From: Cacajao melanocephalus
Lineage: Eukaryota; Chordata; Mammalia; Primates; Pitheciidae
Assembly: GCA_963573385.1 (NCBI GenBank)
Contig: CAUYLG010075613.1
Coordinates: 123,412-187,411 of the forward strand
Reading direction: 5' to 3'
Length of the DNA stretch: 64,000 bases
Shown here: in pieces, positions 1 through 11,191 of the stretch
Layout: the number at the start of each line of letters is the position of its first letter
How positions within the stretch are numbered: position 1 is the stretch's first letter
Position numbers and translations under genes: made by a program
The notes under the pieces: generated by a model
What the model saw: the letters and a program-made list of their open reading frames with translations, nothing else
What the model was told of the DNA's origin: nothing
The model's database searches: none

Positions 1-577
1 TACAGTGGATGAGCACCTCTGCAGAGACACTGGGTTACGACTCACAGGGCTTAAAGAAATGAGGTGCTGGAAGCAAGGAGAAAAATTGTAGAAAGAGAAA
101 GGAATGGAATGAAGAAATGCTCAGAGAAGAGGAGCAAGGAAGAGCGTGTGCAGTCTGAGTGCTGCTGCAGAGAACCGCTGTGATTTGGAGCTGGACCTGG
201 GTATGGACCTGTCCCGTTGTGTGCTGCAGCCCTGCAGATGCACCGAGATAACACAGAGACTGGCAACCTTATCACTCTGTGGGTGTGAGCCAGAAGCCCC
301 CGGGACTGGTTTCTGGCTGTGTGCACTCCTCCAGCCCATGACACACAGTGTGTGTCCGAGGTGGGTGGGTCTTGCAGTCACACAGCTGATCTGCTGATGA
401 GTCCCAGGAGGACCCCAGACTTGGGAGAGCACATGGGGCAGCACAGGGCCCAAGTCTCCGAGAAACAGACGCCCTACTCCAGCCCTTTTGACGATGGAGT
501 GAAGCTTACCAGTGGTGATGCAGGGCCTCTTCCTGAAGGCCATGTGTGTCCCAGAGCTAGTGAGCGGGTGCAAATCA
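1..577. other. Unassigned non-coding stretch
   Basis: Moderately GC-rich sequence with no recognised repeat, RNA gene or convincing reading frame. Short frames on both strands overlap each other and have low-complexity or random composition. Confidence 0.5.
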
Positions 578-1095
578 GTATGTGTGCACGTGCATGCTAG
601 AGTATGTGTATGTAAGCATGTGAGTGTGTGCATGTATGTGTGCTTGTGTGGGTGGATGTGAGTGTGCACACGTGTGCTTATGTGAGTGTGTGTGAGAATG
701 TGTGTGTGAATGTGTGCACACATATGTGCTTGTGTGGGTGGATGTGAGTGTGCATGTGTGTGAATGTGAGTATGCACAAGTGTGTGTGATTGTGTGTGAG
801 TGTGAATGTGTGCATGTATGTGTGCTTGTGTGTGTGACTGTGCACAAGCATGCATGCTTGTATGTGTGTATGAATGTTTGCTCGAGTGTGTGCTTGTGTG
901 GGTGGATGTAAGAGAGTGTGTGAGGGTGTGAGTGTACACACACGGGTGTGCTTATGTGAGTACGAGTGTAAGACTGCACATGAGTGTGTACTTGTGTGGA
1001 TGGATGTGAGAGTGTGTGTGTGTGCATGAGTGTATGGTTTTGGGCGTGGACATGAGTGTGTGTTTGTGAGTGGGTGAGTGTGAATGGGCAAGTGT
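578..1095. repeat. GT-rich degenerate minisatellite
   Basis: About 500 bp of alternating purine-pyrimidine sequence dominated by TGTG, with interspersed GAGTG and GGTGGATG blocks. It is not a pure (TG)n tract. A 20-bp core, TGCTTGTGTGGGTGGATGTG, recurs at about 641, 727, 823 (diverged), 891 and 989 (diverged). This gives a loose higher-order period of roughly 70-100 bp. The long His/Thr/Ser-rich frames on the minus strand are by-products of the repeat. Such GT-rich tracts are usually length-variable and can adopt Z-DNA in vitro; that is general knowledge, not shown here. Confidence 0.85.
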
Positions 1096-2109
1096 GGATG
1101 TCTTGGCCACCTCAGCAGATGGCCTCTTGCTCTCCTCCACAGACTTTCCTCTCCCCTCCTTGGAGGCGAATGAGTTCAGTAGGTTTCTATAATTATATAC
1201 CCTGAACATTCCTCATTAAGCTTTGAAAAATGCTTGCCAAATGCAGGATATTTTATCTAAAATTGCTTTCCTTCAGGCCCCAGTCCTCTCTGCACATTTA
1301 ATTTAAACTAACAATAAAATGCCCCTATAATGAGTATGTGCTGTAGGCAAGGGGATGAATATAGAGCTACAGCCACTTCATGTTGCCATGGGTGGGGACG
1401 GATGCTCTGCCTCCGTGGTCAGTGAGCCAGGGGCGCAGCAGGCAGCCCGGGAAGCCCGCATGGGGTAAACGCTTTCCCCCCAGGAGGCCTCTCTGTGGTG
1501 GTGACCTCGGGCTGGGGACCCAGGGGCTGAGGAGGTTTCACCCTGTGTGTGGCCATGGCTGTGCACATCCCAATGCCCAACTGCTACAGTAGCTGTGAGT
1601 GAAATAAATGGACGCCTCCTTTCTAGTATTCTTCATTTGGGTCAGAATAGTTCTTCAAAATGTTGACCCATCAAAATGCAAAACCACACCCCACAAAACC
1701 TTTGTCGAAATGCGTGTGTAGCCTAGAAGCTGATGCTGTGTTTGTGAGAGACTGGGGGTGGCTACACATCTGGTGGGAACAATTTCATACCCAAATCTGA
1801 ACATCTGTTGCTCAGGCATGAACCTAGAGAGGCTGGAAATATAATAAGATTTATGGTTCTGTTTTAAGTAGATTAATTTTGTAATATTTGCTTTTCACCT
1901 CCTGCATTTAATATTCAGATTTAGACATGGGAATTGCCTTATAAAACAACTCATGCCGCTCAGTCTCATGCGTCCTGCTGCCTGGCCTGGCACCCGTGGA
2001 TTCTCTCTGTTCTTCAGTGTCCTCTGTGGCTTGGTGGACGGTCCTTCTGCCACCTGCACGGGCTGACTGGCCAGGCTTAGGCTCACTGCTCATCCTCCTC
2101 CTCTGCCAC
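1096..2109. other. Unassigned stretch
   Basis: Mixed-composition sequence between two minisatellites. Nothing recognised: no repeat family, no splice-flanked open frame, no RNA gene. Confidence 0.45.
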
Positions 2110-2288
2110 CAAGTCTGCAATCTCAGCAAGGACCTGTGCAGTCTTGGAGAGGAGCTGTGCCATCTTGGTAGGGACCTGTGCCATCTCGGCGAGGAACTGT
2201 GCCATTTCGGTGAGGAACTGTGCCATCTCGGCTAGGACCTGTGCCATCTCGGTGAGGACCTGTGCAGTCTTGGCGAGGACCACTTCAG
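2110..2288. repeat. 21-bp minisatellite, about 8 units
   Basis: Seven clear 21-bp units start at 2131, 2152, 2173, 2194, 2215, 2236 and 2257, with consensus close to GACCTGTGCCATCTCGGTGA plus G. A decayed unit lies at 2110-2130 and a partial one at 2278-2288. Because 21 is divisible by three, all frames stay open as 7-residue repeats. On the minus strand the repeat reads AQVLTEM-like with hydrophobic residues in heptad spacing; on the plus strand it reads LCHLGED-like. No coding context such as splice sites or flanking conserved frame is seen, so the frames are most simply a consequence of the unit length. Confidence 0.85.
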
Positions 2289-2417
2289 AAGACAAGTAGC
2301 TGTCACAGGCGAGTGTTGATTTTTGGTTTCCACTAAAATACCTTTAAAGTAAAGTATAAGCAGCTGGAGTTACCTGTTGGTAATTTTTTTAAAAAAAAGG
2401 TAAACTCACACACGCAG

Positions 2418-2800
2418 TGTGTGAGTTTGCTAGGACTCTCCTTACAAAATGCCACAGTCTGAGGGCCTTAAACCACAGAAATGTCTCATCTCACAGTCCT
2501 GGAGGCTGGAGACCTGAGATGGTGGCATCAGAGGGGTGGTTTCTCCTGAGGCCTCGCTCCCTGTCTTCCAGATGGCGTCTTCCCCCTGCAACCCCCTCTT
2601 CCCTCTGCATCTGTCTGTAGCTTCATCTCGCCTTCTAAGAAGGACACCAGCTATATCAGATTAGGGTCCACCCAGCGGACCTCATTTTACCTTAATTATA
2701 TCTTTAAAGACCCTATCCCCAAATAAGTCACATTCTGAGGTACTTGGGGTTGGGACTTCAATATAGTAATTGCGAGGACACAATTCAGCCCGTAACCCTC
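2418..2800 (-). mobile_element. MLT1-type MaLR LTR, minus strand
   Basis: Read on the plus strand this is the reverse complement of an MLT1-like LTR. Landmarks in order are a TTTGCTAGGACTCTC start with ACAAAATGCCACAG, CTCACAGTCCTGGAGGCTGG, GGATTAGGGTCCACCC-like text near 2665, TTAAAGACCCTATCCCCAAA and CACAATTCAGCCCGTAAC at the end. MLT1 elements are old non-autonomous ERVL-MaLR LTRs. No internal sequence is attached, so it is probably a solo LTR. Subfamily not resolved. Confidence 0.8.
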
Positions 2801-3099
2801 TCCTACAACAGTAACACGAAGGTTCTGACCACTGAGAGGAACCACTAAATGATGCTCCTGGATAATCTCATTGCAGGCAGCAATTTATTTCCATTAAAAA
2901 CTAATTGTAGAGCATAGAGGAATGAAATCACACTGTCATGTCAACCTGATATTCCCTTGGACTAGCACTATTAAACAGATTTAACAGATGTGGTACATCA
3001 CCAAATCCTACAAAGAACGGTGTTGGTCATTTTTGCATAGAACATCGAACATCAGAGGGAGACAACAACTGGAACCATATTATTAATATGGATTACCGA
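2801..3099. other. Unassigned stretch with minus-strand AATAAA
   Basis: No repeat recognised. It contains an AATAAA hexamer on the minus strand (plus-strand TTTATT at 2884-2889), about 210 bp beyond the stop codon of the minus-strand open frame described next. No T-run follows on the plus strand, so there is no sign of a retroposed poly(A) tail. Confidence 0.4.
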
Positions 3100-3408
3100 T
3101 TAGTGACAAAATTCTGAAATTACTTCCAGTGTTTCAGCTGTCAGCTTAGTAATATTTCTGCTGGAGCTTGGATCAAAATAAATACTGCAAGGTAAGGAGC
3201 TCACAAAATCAAAGAACTCTATAGGTATTAACTTAATGTCTTGCTTTTTCAAAGTTTGCTGTGAAAGTATCCTCTGAGCTAAGGATCCAATGTGTTCCTG
3301 AAGACTGGCTTGCCTGCCTATGGCATCCGGGCTGTGGATCACAGGGTGGACAGCAGACAGGCCTTTCTTGACTAAAATGACCACTTCACCGTTAGGTAAA
3401 CAGGCCTC
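3100..3408 (-). other. Unassigned protein-like open frame
   Basis: An open minus-strand frame of about 103 codons lies between an in-frame TGA (plus-strand TCA at 3409-3411) and a TAA at 3100-3102. It has no ATG start. The peptide is balanced rather than low-complexity, with stretches such as ILVKKGLSAVHPVIHSPD and LIPIEFFDFVSSLPCSIYF, and ends EFCH. A pyrimidine-rich TTTCCTTTTCAG lies just upstream on the minus strand, but joining there would put the TGA in frame. An AATAAA follows about 210 bp after the stop. I do not recognise the protein. It could be a decayed pseudogene fragment, an unannotated exon or chance; frames of this length are expected by chance in 64 kb. Confidence 0.2.
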
Positions 3409-4202
3409 TCATTTCAGAGCTCTGAAAAGGAAACGTCCTGTGGTCTCCCTCAGTCTCTGCAGAGGGGAGACCAGAGCAAAGAGAAATTTCCATCCGCCAA
3501 AAGGTAGTGGTCTCACTGAAATGTGAGACTTTGGAGGCTCCTGGCTTCTTGGTCAAGATCCAGGACACTTGTGAAACTGCACAGTTAAGGCCTGGGAGTT
3601 TCGTGATAAAATGGAAGAGGATGTCTTTGCGGAGAGCTCAGGAAAGCATCCAGCCTGGCCCAGCCTGCCCAGCCCGGCCGGGGTCATGTTTGCTGCCTCA
3701 AAACCCAGGGAAGAATAAGCCAGACTTCAAATGCCTTTTTCATAATTGTTCCCGTGCGACAAGCACAAATAACATACATATTCTAATATGCGTGCATTTG
3801 GCCTGGGTCCTCTTTTATTTGTTTGACCCAGAAATGAAAGGCTGTTTCTCCTGGGAAGGGAACAGCCCCTTGCCTTAGGCGAGGTGGGCTCTGGAGACAG
3901 TGAGGGGGTTGGCGAGGCCGCGGAGTGCAAGCTTTCTGCTCCCCCCACGCACAGGCGATACCCACAGTTTGTAGGTGAAACTGTGAAGCTGGATGTACTC
4001 AGCGCCTAAGGTGCACCATCCACGTGGCCCCTTTCGCTATTGTCTTCTGTCTTTTCTGTTCCTCACGTTTTTTTGGTGCCATCATTAGGGATTTCTGGAA
4101 ATTTGTAATTCACAAGCTCTGTGTGGGGGCCAATTATCATCTCCCAGCTCACTCTTATTTCTGCCTTCACTGCCCGTTCTAAATGTGTTTAAATGGATTC
4201 TG

Positions 4203-4231
4203 TTTTTTTTTTTTTTTTTTTTTTTTTTTTT
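4203..4231. repeat. Poly-T homopolymer, 29 T
   Basis: An uninterrupted run of T with no Alu or L1 body on its right. If it is a retroposon tail, the insert would be a minus-strand copy extending right from 4232, but that sequence matches no family I know and has no AATAAA close to the run. Homopolymers this long are usually polymorphic. Confidence 0.9.
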
Positions 4232-5106
4232 CAAAATGGCTGTTGTACACATAAAAGGCAGTGAAGAAGAAAAAAATTTTAAACACCCTCATCGTTGCGG
4301 TTTGGGGTATTTACAGCTGCAGAGAAGGCTGCTTCCTGTCACTGTCTGAATGTATAAACTTAACTTGATCACCTTCTGAAGAATTTATGAATCATGGTTA
4401 ATAATCAGCTGTAGGCACTTCTGAGGGTAGAATCACATTTTGAAGCTACAAAGGTCCCCTAAATAGCTCCTGGGAAATGACCCTGCATCCCATTAAGTAT
4501 AAAAATTCACTACTGAGCACTTGATGTCAGAGGTAAACCACTTCAGTCTCAACTCACTTCAAAATGTCAAGGAGCCCCTCCACTTAAACACTTGATTAAT
4601 CTGGAAGAACCCGACCAGACAGTTCCATCTCAGGAGAAGAAAAAAAAAAGCATTTTTTTTTCTTGAAGAAACTTTTTCTTTGCACTTTTTTAAAAACACA
4701 AAAACCTTTTCTCTTTCTTCCACTCCTTTCCTCATGTCCGTTATTTTCTGTCATTAAAAAGGCTTTTATCTGGCTTTTATCTCTTCCATATGCCCATGGC
4801 CAGCATCGCCTCCTCCTCCCACTGCACAAATCCGCCCAGGTGCGGGCTTTATCTGACTGGTGCTGGCTTCCCATTTTCCTATTTAAATGGATGATGTGAA
4901 ATCAAAGTCAAATGTGAAGGTCAGGAAGACGGTTTTTCGGTGCGTCGTGATCTAAGATACAAATAGGACTCACCTAACAGGAGAGACAGTAGTGGAGGGT
5001 TCTTGGACAGAGAATGAGGAGGCAGCTAAAGCAACATACAAAGAAATCCGCACCCGTCCTCGGGACTTACAATAGACGTCTGCAGGAATTTGGACTCTTG
5101 GTCTGA
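4232..5106. other. Unassigned AT-rich stretch
   Basis: No element recognised. A low-complexity A/T-rich patch lies at about 4637-4705, producing spurious Lys/Phe-rich frames on both strands. Confidence 0.45.
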
Positions 5107-5343
5107 CTTGTTTTCAAATATCGTAAATAGGCATACACAGTTATCATATGTATTATACATTACTCATAATGTACTGACGATACAATGAACAACAGATGTA
5201 TAATATTTATTATAATTAATAAAGGATAATATGTTTGTTTTGCTTGTTATAGTCATACATAATTATTATGTGTATTATATATTATGCATTATGTACTGAA
5301 ATACAATGAATAACATATGCTTTATTATAATTAATAAAGGATA
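5107..5343. repeat. Diverged tandem duplication, period about 115 bp
   Basis: Two adjacent AT-rich copies share ATAATGTACTGA/CATTATGTACTGA, TACAATGAA-AACA and the closing ATTATAATTAATAAAGGATA. The closing segments end near 5228 and 5343, giving a 115-bp offset. Copies are clearly diverged, so the duplication is not recent. No coding content. Confidence 0.7.
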
Positions 5344-7410
5344 GTAATCCTTCAAGTATTTGTGTTTAAAATTAAACTTGGTCTCCTAGATTTGACCAAA
5401 AAAGATATCTCATTTGGAAAGCATTAAATAATCTCTGTAAGTCCCATAATTATTACAACCATTGTATATCACAATATTTCCACAGAAAACAGATCAATTC
5501 CTGATTTTTTATTAGTTCGTTCTAGGAATTATATTGTTCAAAGTTGTCTAGGCATGTGGGTGAAATGAAAATGTGGCAAATGCCAGAAACAGCATTTTTG
5601 ATTCAGTTATGTTGTTTATTTCATATTTAATACAGTGATTTATTTCAGAACTCCTGAGTGGTAGCTGTGTCTTTGACTCCGTGGTTAAATTTGCCGTTTC
5701 AGGTGAAGTTCTGAGCCTCTGTCCAACATTATCATGTGAGGAGCTAGTACCGCTGCCCTCAAGGGCAGATGGAGAAAGTTCCAGAAGTTTCTTGGGCAGC
5801 TCCTCACACCTGCAGAGCTCCAGTCAGCCCACGTAGAGTAAAAGCCGCCTGTAAACACGAGCCTCGGGAACACAGCCCAGCAGCCAGCTTCCACAACTGT
5901 ACCTGCAGGACAGCAAGTCCTCAGGTGCTCCTTGGGGCCAGACCTTTTCCTTTGTTTTACATCCCAAAGTTTTATAAAAGTCCCACTTGATGGGAAAGTG
6001 CTGTGTTATCAGGGCTCAAGGGCCCATCTCTAGGTGTGGGAGAGATTTTGCACAGTGCATCACACATTGGAAACTGGTTCAAGTGCTCCAGCCAAGGGCT
6101 TCTTCCAGCCAGCAGCCTCCCAGCTCTTTTCACACACATCTCTAAAAGTCGTGCAGTGAGTGGCTCTCAGCTCAGAGTGTTCTGGAGTTAGCCCTGTCCT
6201 GGGTTTCCTGGCAGGGGCGGGGACACTCAGGCGGAGAAATAAGGCGGGTTAGCAGCCATAAAATGCAGAATTTATCTGGGGTCTCAGAGCCAGCTGCTAG
6301 AAGTGGTTGATCTTGGATGTGGACCCTGAGGTGGGGACCCAGAGGTGAGCATCTGTGTGCTGCTAGAGCTTGGGTTCCCTGGGCTGCCTCGGACCCACTG
6401 CCTCTGGTCCTCCATGAACTAGGAAAAGAAAAGACCTCACTCTGCTTGTTCCACTCCCTGCAGAGCCAGCCCCTCCAGTCTGTCCCTGTGAGCAGCTATG
6501 GGGACTGCCCAAATTGTGCATGACTGAAATGAAGCTGTCAGCCTGGCCACTCCATACTGGGGATGTTTCAGGCCGGAGATGGCCCGACACCAGGCCATGG
6601 TGCCTCTCAGGCTCTGGCCACTCTGGTCTCTGGGATCTGAAGTTTCTGTGTCCTTCTCTGCACCCGTGCTGGCTCTATGTTTTATTAGACTGTAGTGAGT
6701 CAAAAACAAAAATGACTTTTTTTCTTTTTTTATGAATCCACCTGTTTGAGTGGATGCATGCTGCTGAGATGGAAGGGTCTGGGGCTTTCTGCGTAGTGGC
6801 TTTGGAATTTTATTAACATGAAAGGACAGAAATCAGATTTGAGTGTGATTTATGTAGCAGTGGCTGTAGTAGTCTTTTCTTTGGAGTTTAAATAGGTTAT
6901 AAAAACGTGATGGGGCACTGAGGTTACCAGTGAGTCATTCTCTGGCTTATTAGCCACAGCACAATTAATAGAGACAGAAGACTTTCCCTTGACAAAGGGC
7001 TTTTCGGCCCCAGTGAGCATTTAAAAGGCACAAATCTGGCTTTGTAAAATACCAACTTCCATGCAGAGAGGCAGGACGCTCTCCTTGTCCCTGCACTAAA
7101 GGGAACCGAAATGTCACCTTCATCATGAAACAAATAACCCATCCTTCTCTCATTAAGATAAATTCCCAGTGTGATTGAATTTGAACAGTAGGCTGAATTG
7201 CTGGAAATACGGTAGTACTTTCTCACCGTCATGATGAGGAGCCCTCTCCTGCCATGGTGCTGACAGTCCTATTGGAACCTCAAGACCCTTCTGCAGCTCC
7301 AGCAGCCCGGCCGCCCCTGCCGCCCCTGCCACTGAAGGCTCTGCTCTTTGGCCTGCAGCTGCAAGCTTCCTACTGATCCCCTCTGAGAGAAGCATGTAGC
7401 ACCATTCCAG
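5344..7410. other. Unassigned stretch
   Basis: About 2 kb without a recognised repeat or credible gene. Open frames between 5769 and 6735 occur on both strands over the same bases and lack splice or start context. Composition shifts from AT-rich (5350-5650) to near 50% GC (5700-6650). Confidence 0.45.
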
Positions 7411-7835
7411 CCTGAGAGGCTGAGACCTTGAATGTTCGTCGGAAAATGTTAGAACCTAGGGGAGCGCAGAACTCTGTCACACGACTTCTGCCACCACCAG
7501 CCAGGAGCCAAAACACAGCCCCTGAAACAATTGGCCCAGAATGGTCTGAACTTAAACAATGACTACCAGCATCCCTCATTTTACCCCCACTTCCTACTCA
7601 GGATGAGCCAGAGGAAACCAAATTTGCTCCCCTAACCAATCCCATAGGACACCTGGCTTCAAGTGGGCCTCCCCGGCTTCCCCAGGCCAACAGCCTCCAT
7701 CAGGGCCCACCTGAGGCTTCCCTTACCATCATGAAGCTTCCTCACTCCTTTGCCTACTTGTGAGTCTCTGCTGAAATGCAGGTGATGGTGGCTGACACCC
7801 CTGTCCTGGCAAGCTCTGAGTAAATCACTGCACTC
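7411..7835 (+). mobile_element. LTR-like sequence, probably ERV1, family unresolved
   Basis: The block begins TGAGAGGCTGAGACC and runs through GC-rich text with CCAATCCCATAGGAC, GTGAGTCTCTGCTGAAATGC and CAAGCTCTGAGTAAATCAC. This layout (TG start, CCAAT-like box, terminal AGTAAA in a CTCTGAATAAA-type context) resembles the U3-R of an ERV1 LTR. No TATA box stands out and no internal retroviral sequence is attached. Identification is by overall look only. Confidence 0.35.
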
Positions 7836-9002
7836 ATTCGCATGAGGGCTTCCCCTGCTCAGTCACTCAGCAGTGCTCAGTGAGTGCTCACTGGCTGCTC
7901 AGCACTGCGGTGGGTGCTGGTGCCAAGTGTAGCATCGCTGAGACTCAACTGATCTTGTACCCACTGCTCTTGCACTTCCAGGGCAAATTATACAGAGGCA
8001 GCGTCCACTCTGGAGCTCAGACTCGTGGGTGATGGTCTGTAGTGTAGATGACAGGCATGCTGAGTCTAAGCCACCTGCCACCACGAGAACTAAGTGCCAC
8101 CTGGAAAATGCATCGTCCCACGTCTGCCCCACCATGGACAATGCCAGCCCATGCTGCTCCCTCTTCGGGGTCCTCATTCCTTGAACTGGAAGACGTACAA
8201 TCTCCTGCCCTTGTAGTGATGCAGAAAGAAGTCTCTGCCCTCTTCCTTCCAGAAGACAGCAGCTGTGCCTGGAAGGCAGGTAGCCAGCAGCCCTGCAGGA
8301 GCTTCAGAGGCCCAATTCCCCATACCCTTTGGGTACAGAGAAGGCCACAACCCTCCACTGTGGAGCCCTGCTCCACCTCAGGATGTTCACCCCCCTGAGG
8401 ACATGACCCTAGGACCTACTGAGATCTCAGTGCCCTATGACCGTGCTAAGTTGGAAATAAGGCTTTGTTTCTCTGACAGTGAGGCCTGAGACCGTGTTAA
8501 CATTATACAGTTGCGTTGTGTTGTTGATCCAAATTATTAGAGGTGAACCAAAATCAGGAGCTGCTTTTCTCATGAGGTTCAAGTTCCCAACCTTCGACCT
8601 GCCAAGCTCATTGGGGGGCTTCCTGTTTCATAACAGCTGCTTGCTCTGTGTGTTGAGGTCAGCTCTCCACTTCAACCTGTGAATTTGCCTCAAGAACAGG
8701 GCTCTGCTTTTGTGGATGCTGGCACAATCACCTTCATCATGCCTTTCTCCAAAGCGCTCAGGTTGCCTTCACAGGCTCCTTAGCTGTCATTCCCTCTGGG
8801 ATACCATGGCACTTCCTTCAGCTTTCTACCTTCTATGGAAGCATGGGTCTGGATGAACAAAACAGTACTGCATGACTAGACTTGCTTTCTGTCCCTTGGC
8901 AGGCTGAGGAAGAGAACCTGCCTTCACTCTTCTGCAACCGTTTTCTTTCTCAGAGGTTTGCACAATTAGACCACGTTTTTCTTTCCCTCAATCAGATGCT
9001 AC
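7836..9002. other. Unassigned stretch
   Basis: GC-moderate sequence with no recognised family. Frames at 8048-8398 (plus) and 8017-8376 (minus) occupy the same bases in opposite directions, so neither is supported. TTGGAAATAAGGCTTTG near 8452 resembles the end of an LTR, but I cannot define an element. Confidence 0.4.
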
Positions 9003-9068
9003 TTTTTCTTTTTTTTTTTTTTAAATTTTTATTGTATTTTAGGTTTTGGGGTACATGTGAAGAGTGAC
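9003..9068 (-). mobile_element. L1 3' end fragment, minus strand
   Basis: A T-run followed by AAATTTTTATTGTATTTTAG and GTTTTGGGGTACATGTGAAG is the reverse complement of the extreme 3' UTR and A-tail of an L1. Only about 65 bp remain. Confidence 0.6.
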
Positions 9069-9324
9069 AAACTTCCATTCAGGGCTAACCTTTCCATCCA
9101 CAGCCACTCATCTGCTGTTCCTGTCAAGTCAGCTGTTTTCCTTGGAGAATCCCTGATCTCTTCACTTTCTTTTTCTTCATTCTTCAAAGGCACATAGAAT
9201 ACTCACCTTAATCTCTGGATTTTACTATTTCTTTCTCCCCTGGACATAGAATTTTAAACCCTATTGAGCCGGCTGGTGAATACTTGGCAGTGTTCTCATG
9301 CTGCCTTCCAACCCTTAGGCAGAA

Positions 9325-9545
9325 AGCTGCCCCAGCTCAGACAGACCAAAGTTTGGGCCCGGGTCCTGACACTACCCATGTGTGTAAATTTGGGCAGGGT
9401 ACTCAACTTGCCCAGCTTTATTCCCTAGGTCTGTGACATTTGGTTAATGGTGACTATATCACTGGATCACGGCATAAAAAGTAAGCACTTCTGGATGCAA
9501 TCCACCTAGTTCACGTCTGACACATACTGGCCCAGCCCCTCACTC
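9325..9545 (+). mobile_element. MIR SINE, plus strand
   Basis: It matches the tRNA-derived and core part of MIR: a GGGCCCGGGTCCTGACACTA region equivalent to the GGTTCGAATCCCGGCTCTGC box, then GTAAATTTGGGCAGGGTACT and CAACTTGCCCAGCTTTATTC in the order of the MIR consensus. It is heavily diverged, as expected for a mammalian-wide repeat. Confidence 0.6.
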
Positions 9546-10271
9546 AGGGCTACCGCATGTCCTGCACATCATGGGGCATTGTCTGAGGGAGCATGGGGAG
9601 TTCAATTCCGCCTGCTGTCCATGCACCAATGTGCCCACTTGCGATTCTGCAATTTATCCCAATCCGCAGAGAGAAGCCTTACAGCTAGTTGCAATCCTGA
9701 ATTCCTGTTAAGTCTCTGGAGTACTTTTAAGAAAAACTATATGCAAGATCCTGCCCCAACTCACACACTGAATCTCAGTCATCTGTTCCAAACTATCAGA
9801 CATTCCACCAAGCACCAAGTGGAAGACTATTTCCAAATATTGTACATGGAAAAAATGGCAGTGTATGACACATCCATCTAAAAATTACAACTAGTATTAT
9901 AAAACATAGCAGATGCACAGTGACTCTATCATGGGAGGGTGTAAAATGCTCACAGCATTGCTTCCTAGTATCCGATTAATGTAGTGGGTGATAAACAGTC
10001 ATTCATTTGCAGTGATGTCTTCTTTTCTTACTACAGTCAATTATGCAATAAATTGGGATTGATTCATTCTGCTTCTTCTTTAATAATTGTATTACCATTT
10101 TTTTTCCCCAACAAGAATTCAGCCAAAATAAGATCTAACTCCTAAAACCACAGTGGGAAAGTGTCAGTGCAGACACAGATGGCAGAGAGTGACACCACCT
10201 AGGGTGTTGCCGGGACCCTCTGGACATCGGGAGCATCTAAGTGTGCATCCACTCTTGTGGCCTCAACATAC

Positions 10272-10492
10272 TTTATTTTTATATATTTATTTTTTTACTT
10301 TAAGTTCTGGGACACATGTGCAGAACACACAGGTTTGTTACATAGGTATGCATATGCCATGGTGTTTGCTGCACCTGTCAACCTGTCATCTAGGTTTAGA
10401 ACCCTGCATGCATTTGGTGTTTGTCTTAATGCTCTCCCACTTTTTGCCCTGTATTCCTCCCCTGACAGGCCCTGGTGTTTGATGCTCACTGG
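10272..10492 (-). mobile_element. L1 3' UTR fragment, minus strand
   Basis: Reverse complement of a primate L1 3' end: TTTACTTTAAGTTCTGGGAC, ACATGTGCAGAACACACAGG, TTTGTTACATAGGTATGCAT, CATGGTGTTTGCTGCACC and ACAGGCCCTGGTGTTTGATG, collinear with the consensus. 5'-truncated; only 3' UTR sequence, no ORF2. Confidence 0.85.
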
Positions 10493-11191
10493 GGCACTAT
10501 TTTCAAAAGCACTAAACATGATTTTAATGAGTGGCTAATTGTATTTAGAGAGTAACTCAATAGTTGTTGATACATCATCTTGTTTAAAGTATGTATTGAA
10601 ATTTGGAGATGTTATTATAAAATTTTTCCTGTATTAATATTTGTCAGAAACTTTTTATTAAAATATATGCATTATAAGATATTGGGTACTACAAACCAAG
10701 AGGAAATCCACAGGAAGAGAGAGAAAAAATTAAGTTGTTTTCAAAATATATGTCAACAAATTTAGAAAATAAACAAGTTTTTTTTCTATAAGAACTTTAC
10801 AAATTTAAGAAAAAGTTATAATTGCAGAAATAGTGGAACAATATAAAGAAACTTACAAAACAAAATTAATAATCTCTTACTACTTTTCCTTTTTTTCCCT
10901 GGATTGCTGAGGCTGACGTGTCTTGCCTCTGCATTCACACACGGATTATGTGCCTTATATGCAATGCCATGATTTTACAAACATTCATGCATGCATATAG
11001 AAGGCCTATATCACTACAACTTGACTTTTAAAATTTTGACAATATGTGATGGACATCTTTCTAGGTCCATAGATAATTAGTTTTTTCGTTGTTTTTAAGG
11101 GATTGGTTCATGTTTACATTGGCCTGGGATCCAGTAATTCTATCACTTCAGCCTCCAGAGTAGCTATTACTTTAAAAAATAGTTACGTGGT
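10493..11191. other. AT-rich stretch, possible ancient L1 remains
   Basis: Mostly unassigned. From about 10930 to 11100, phrases such as GATGGACATCTTTCTAGGTC resemble the minus-strand 3' part of old L1 ORF2. A similar remnant continues at about 11640-11850, as if one old element had been split by the LTR-like insert between them. Low confidence. Confidence 0.3.

Noticed and set aside
121..1091. Long His/Thr/Ser-rich minus-strand frames (272, 150 and 137 residues)
   Set aside because: They are translations of the GT-rich minisatellite; the repeated composition and overlap in several phases show they are not genes.
8017..8398. Frames of 119 (minus) and 116 (plus) residues over the same bases
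   Set aside because: Both strands stay open because of composition; neither has a conserved-looking domain or splice context.
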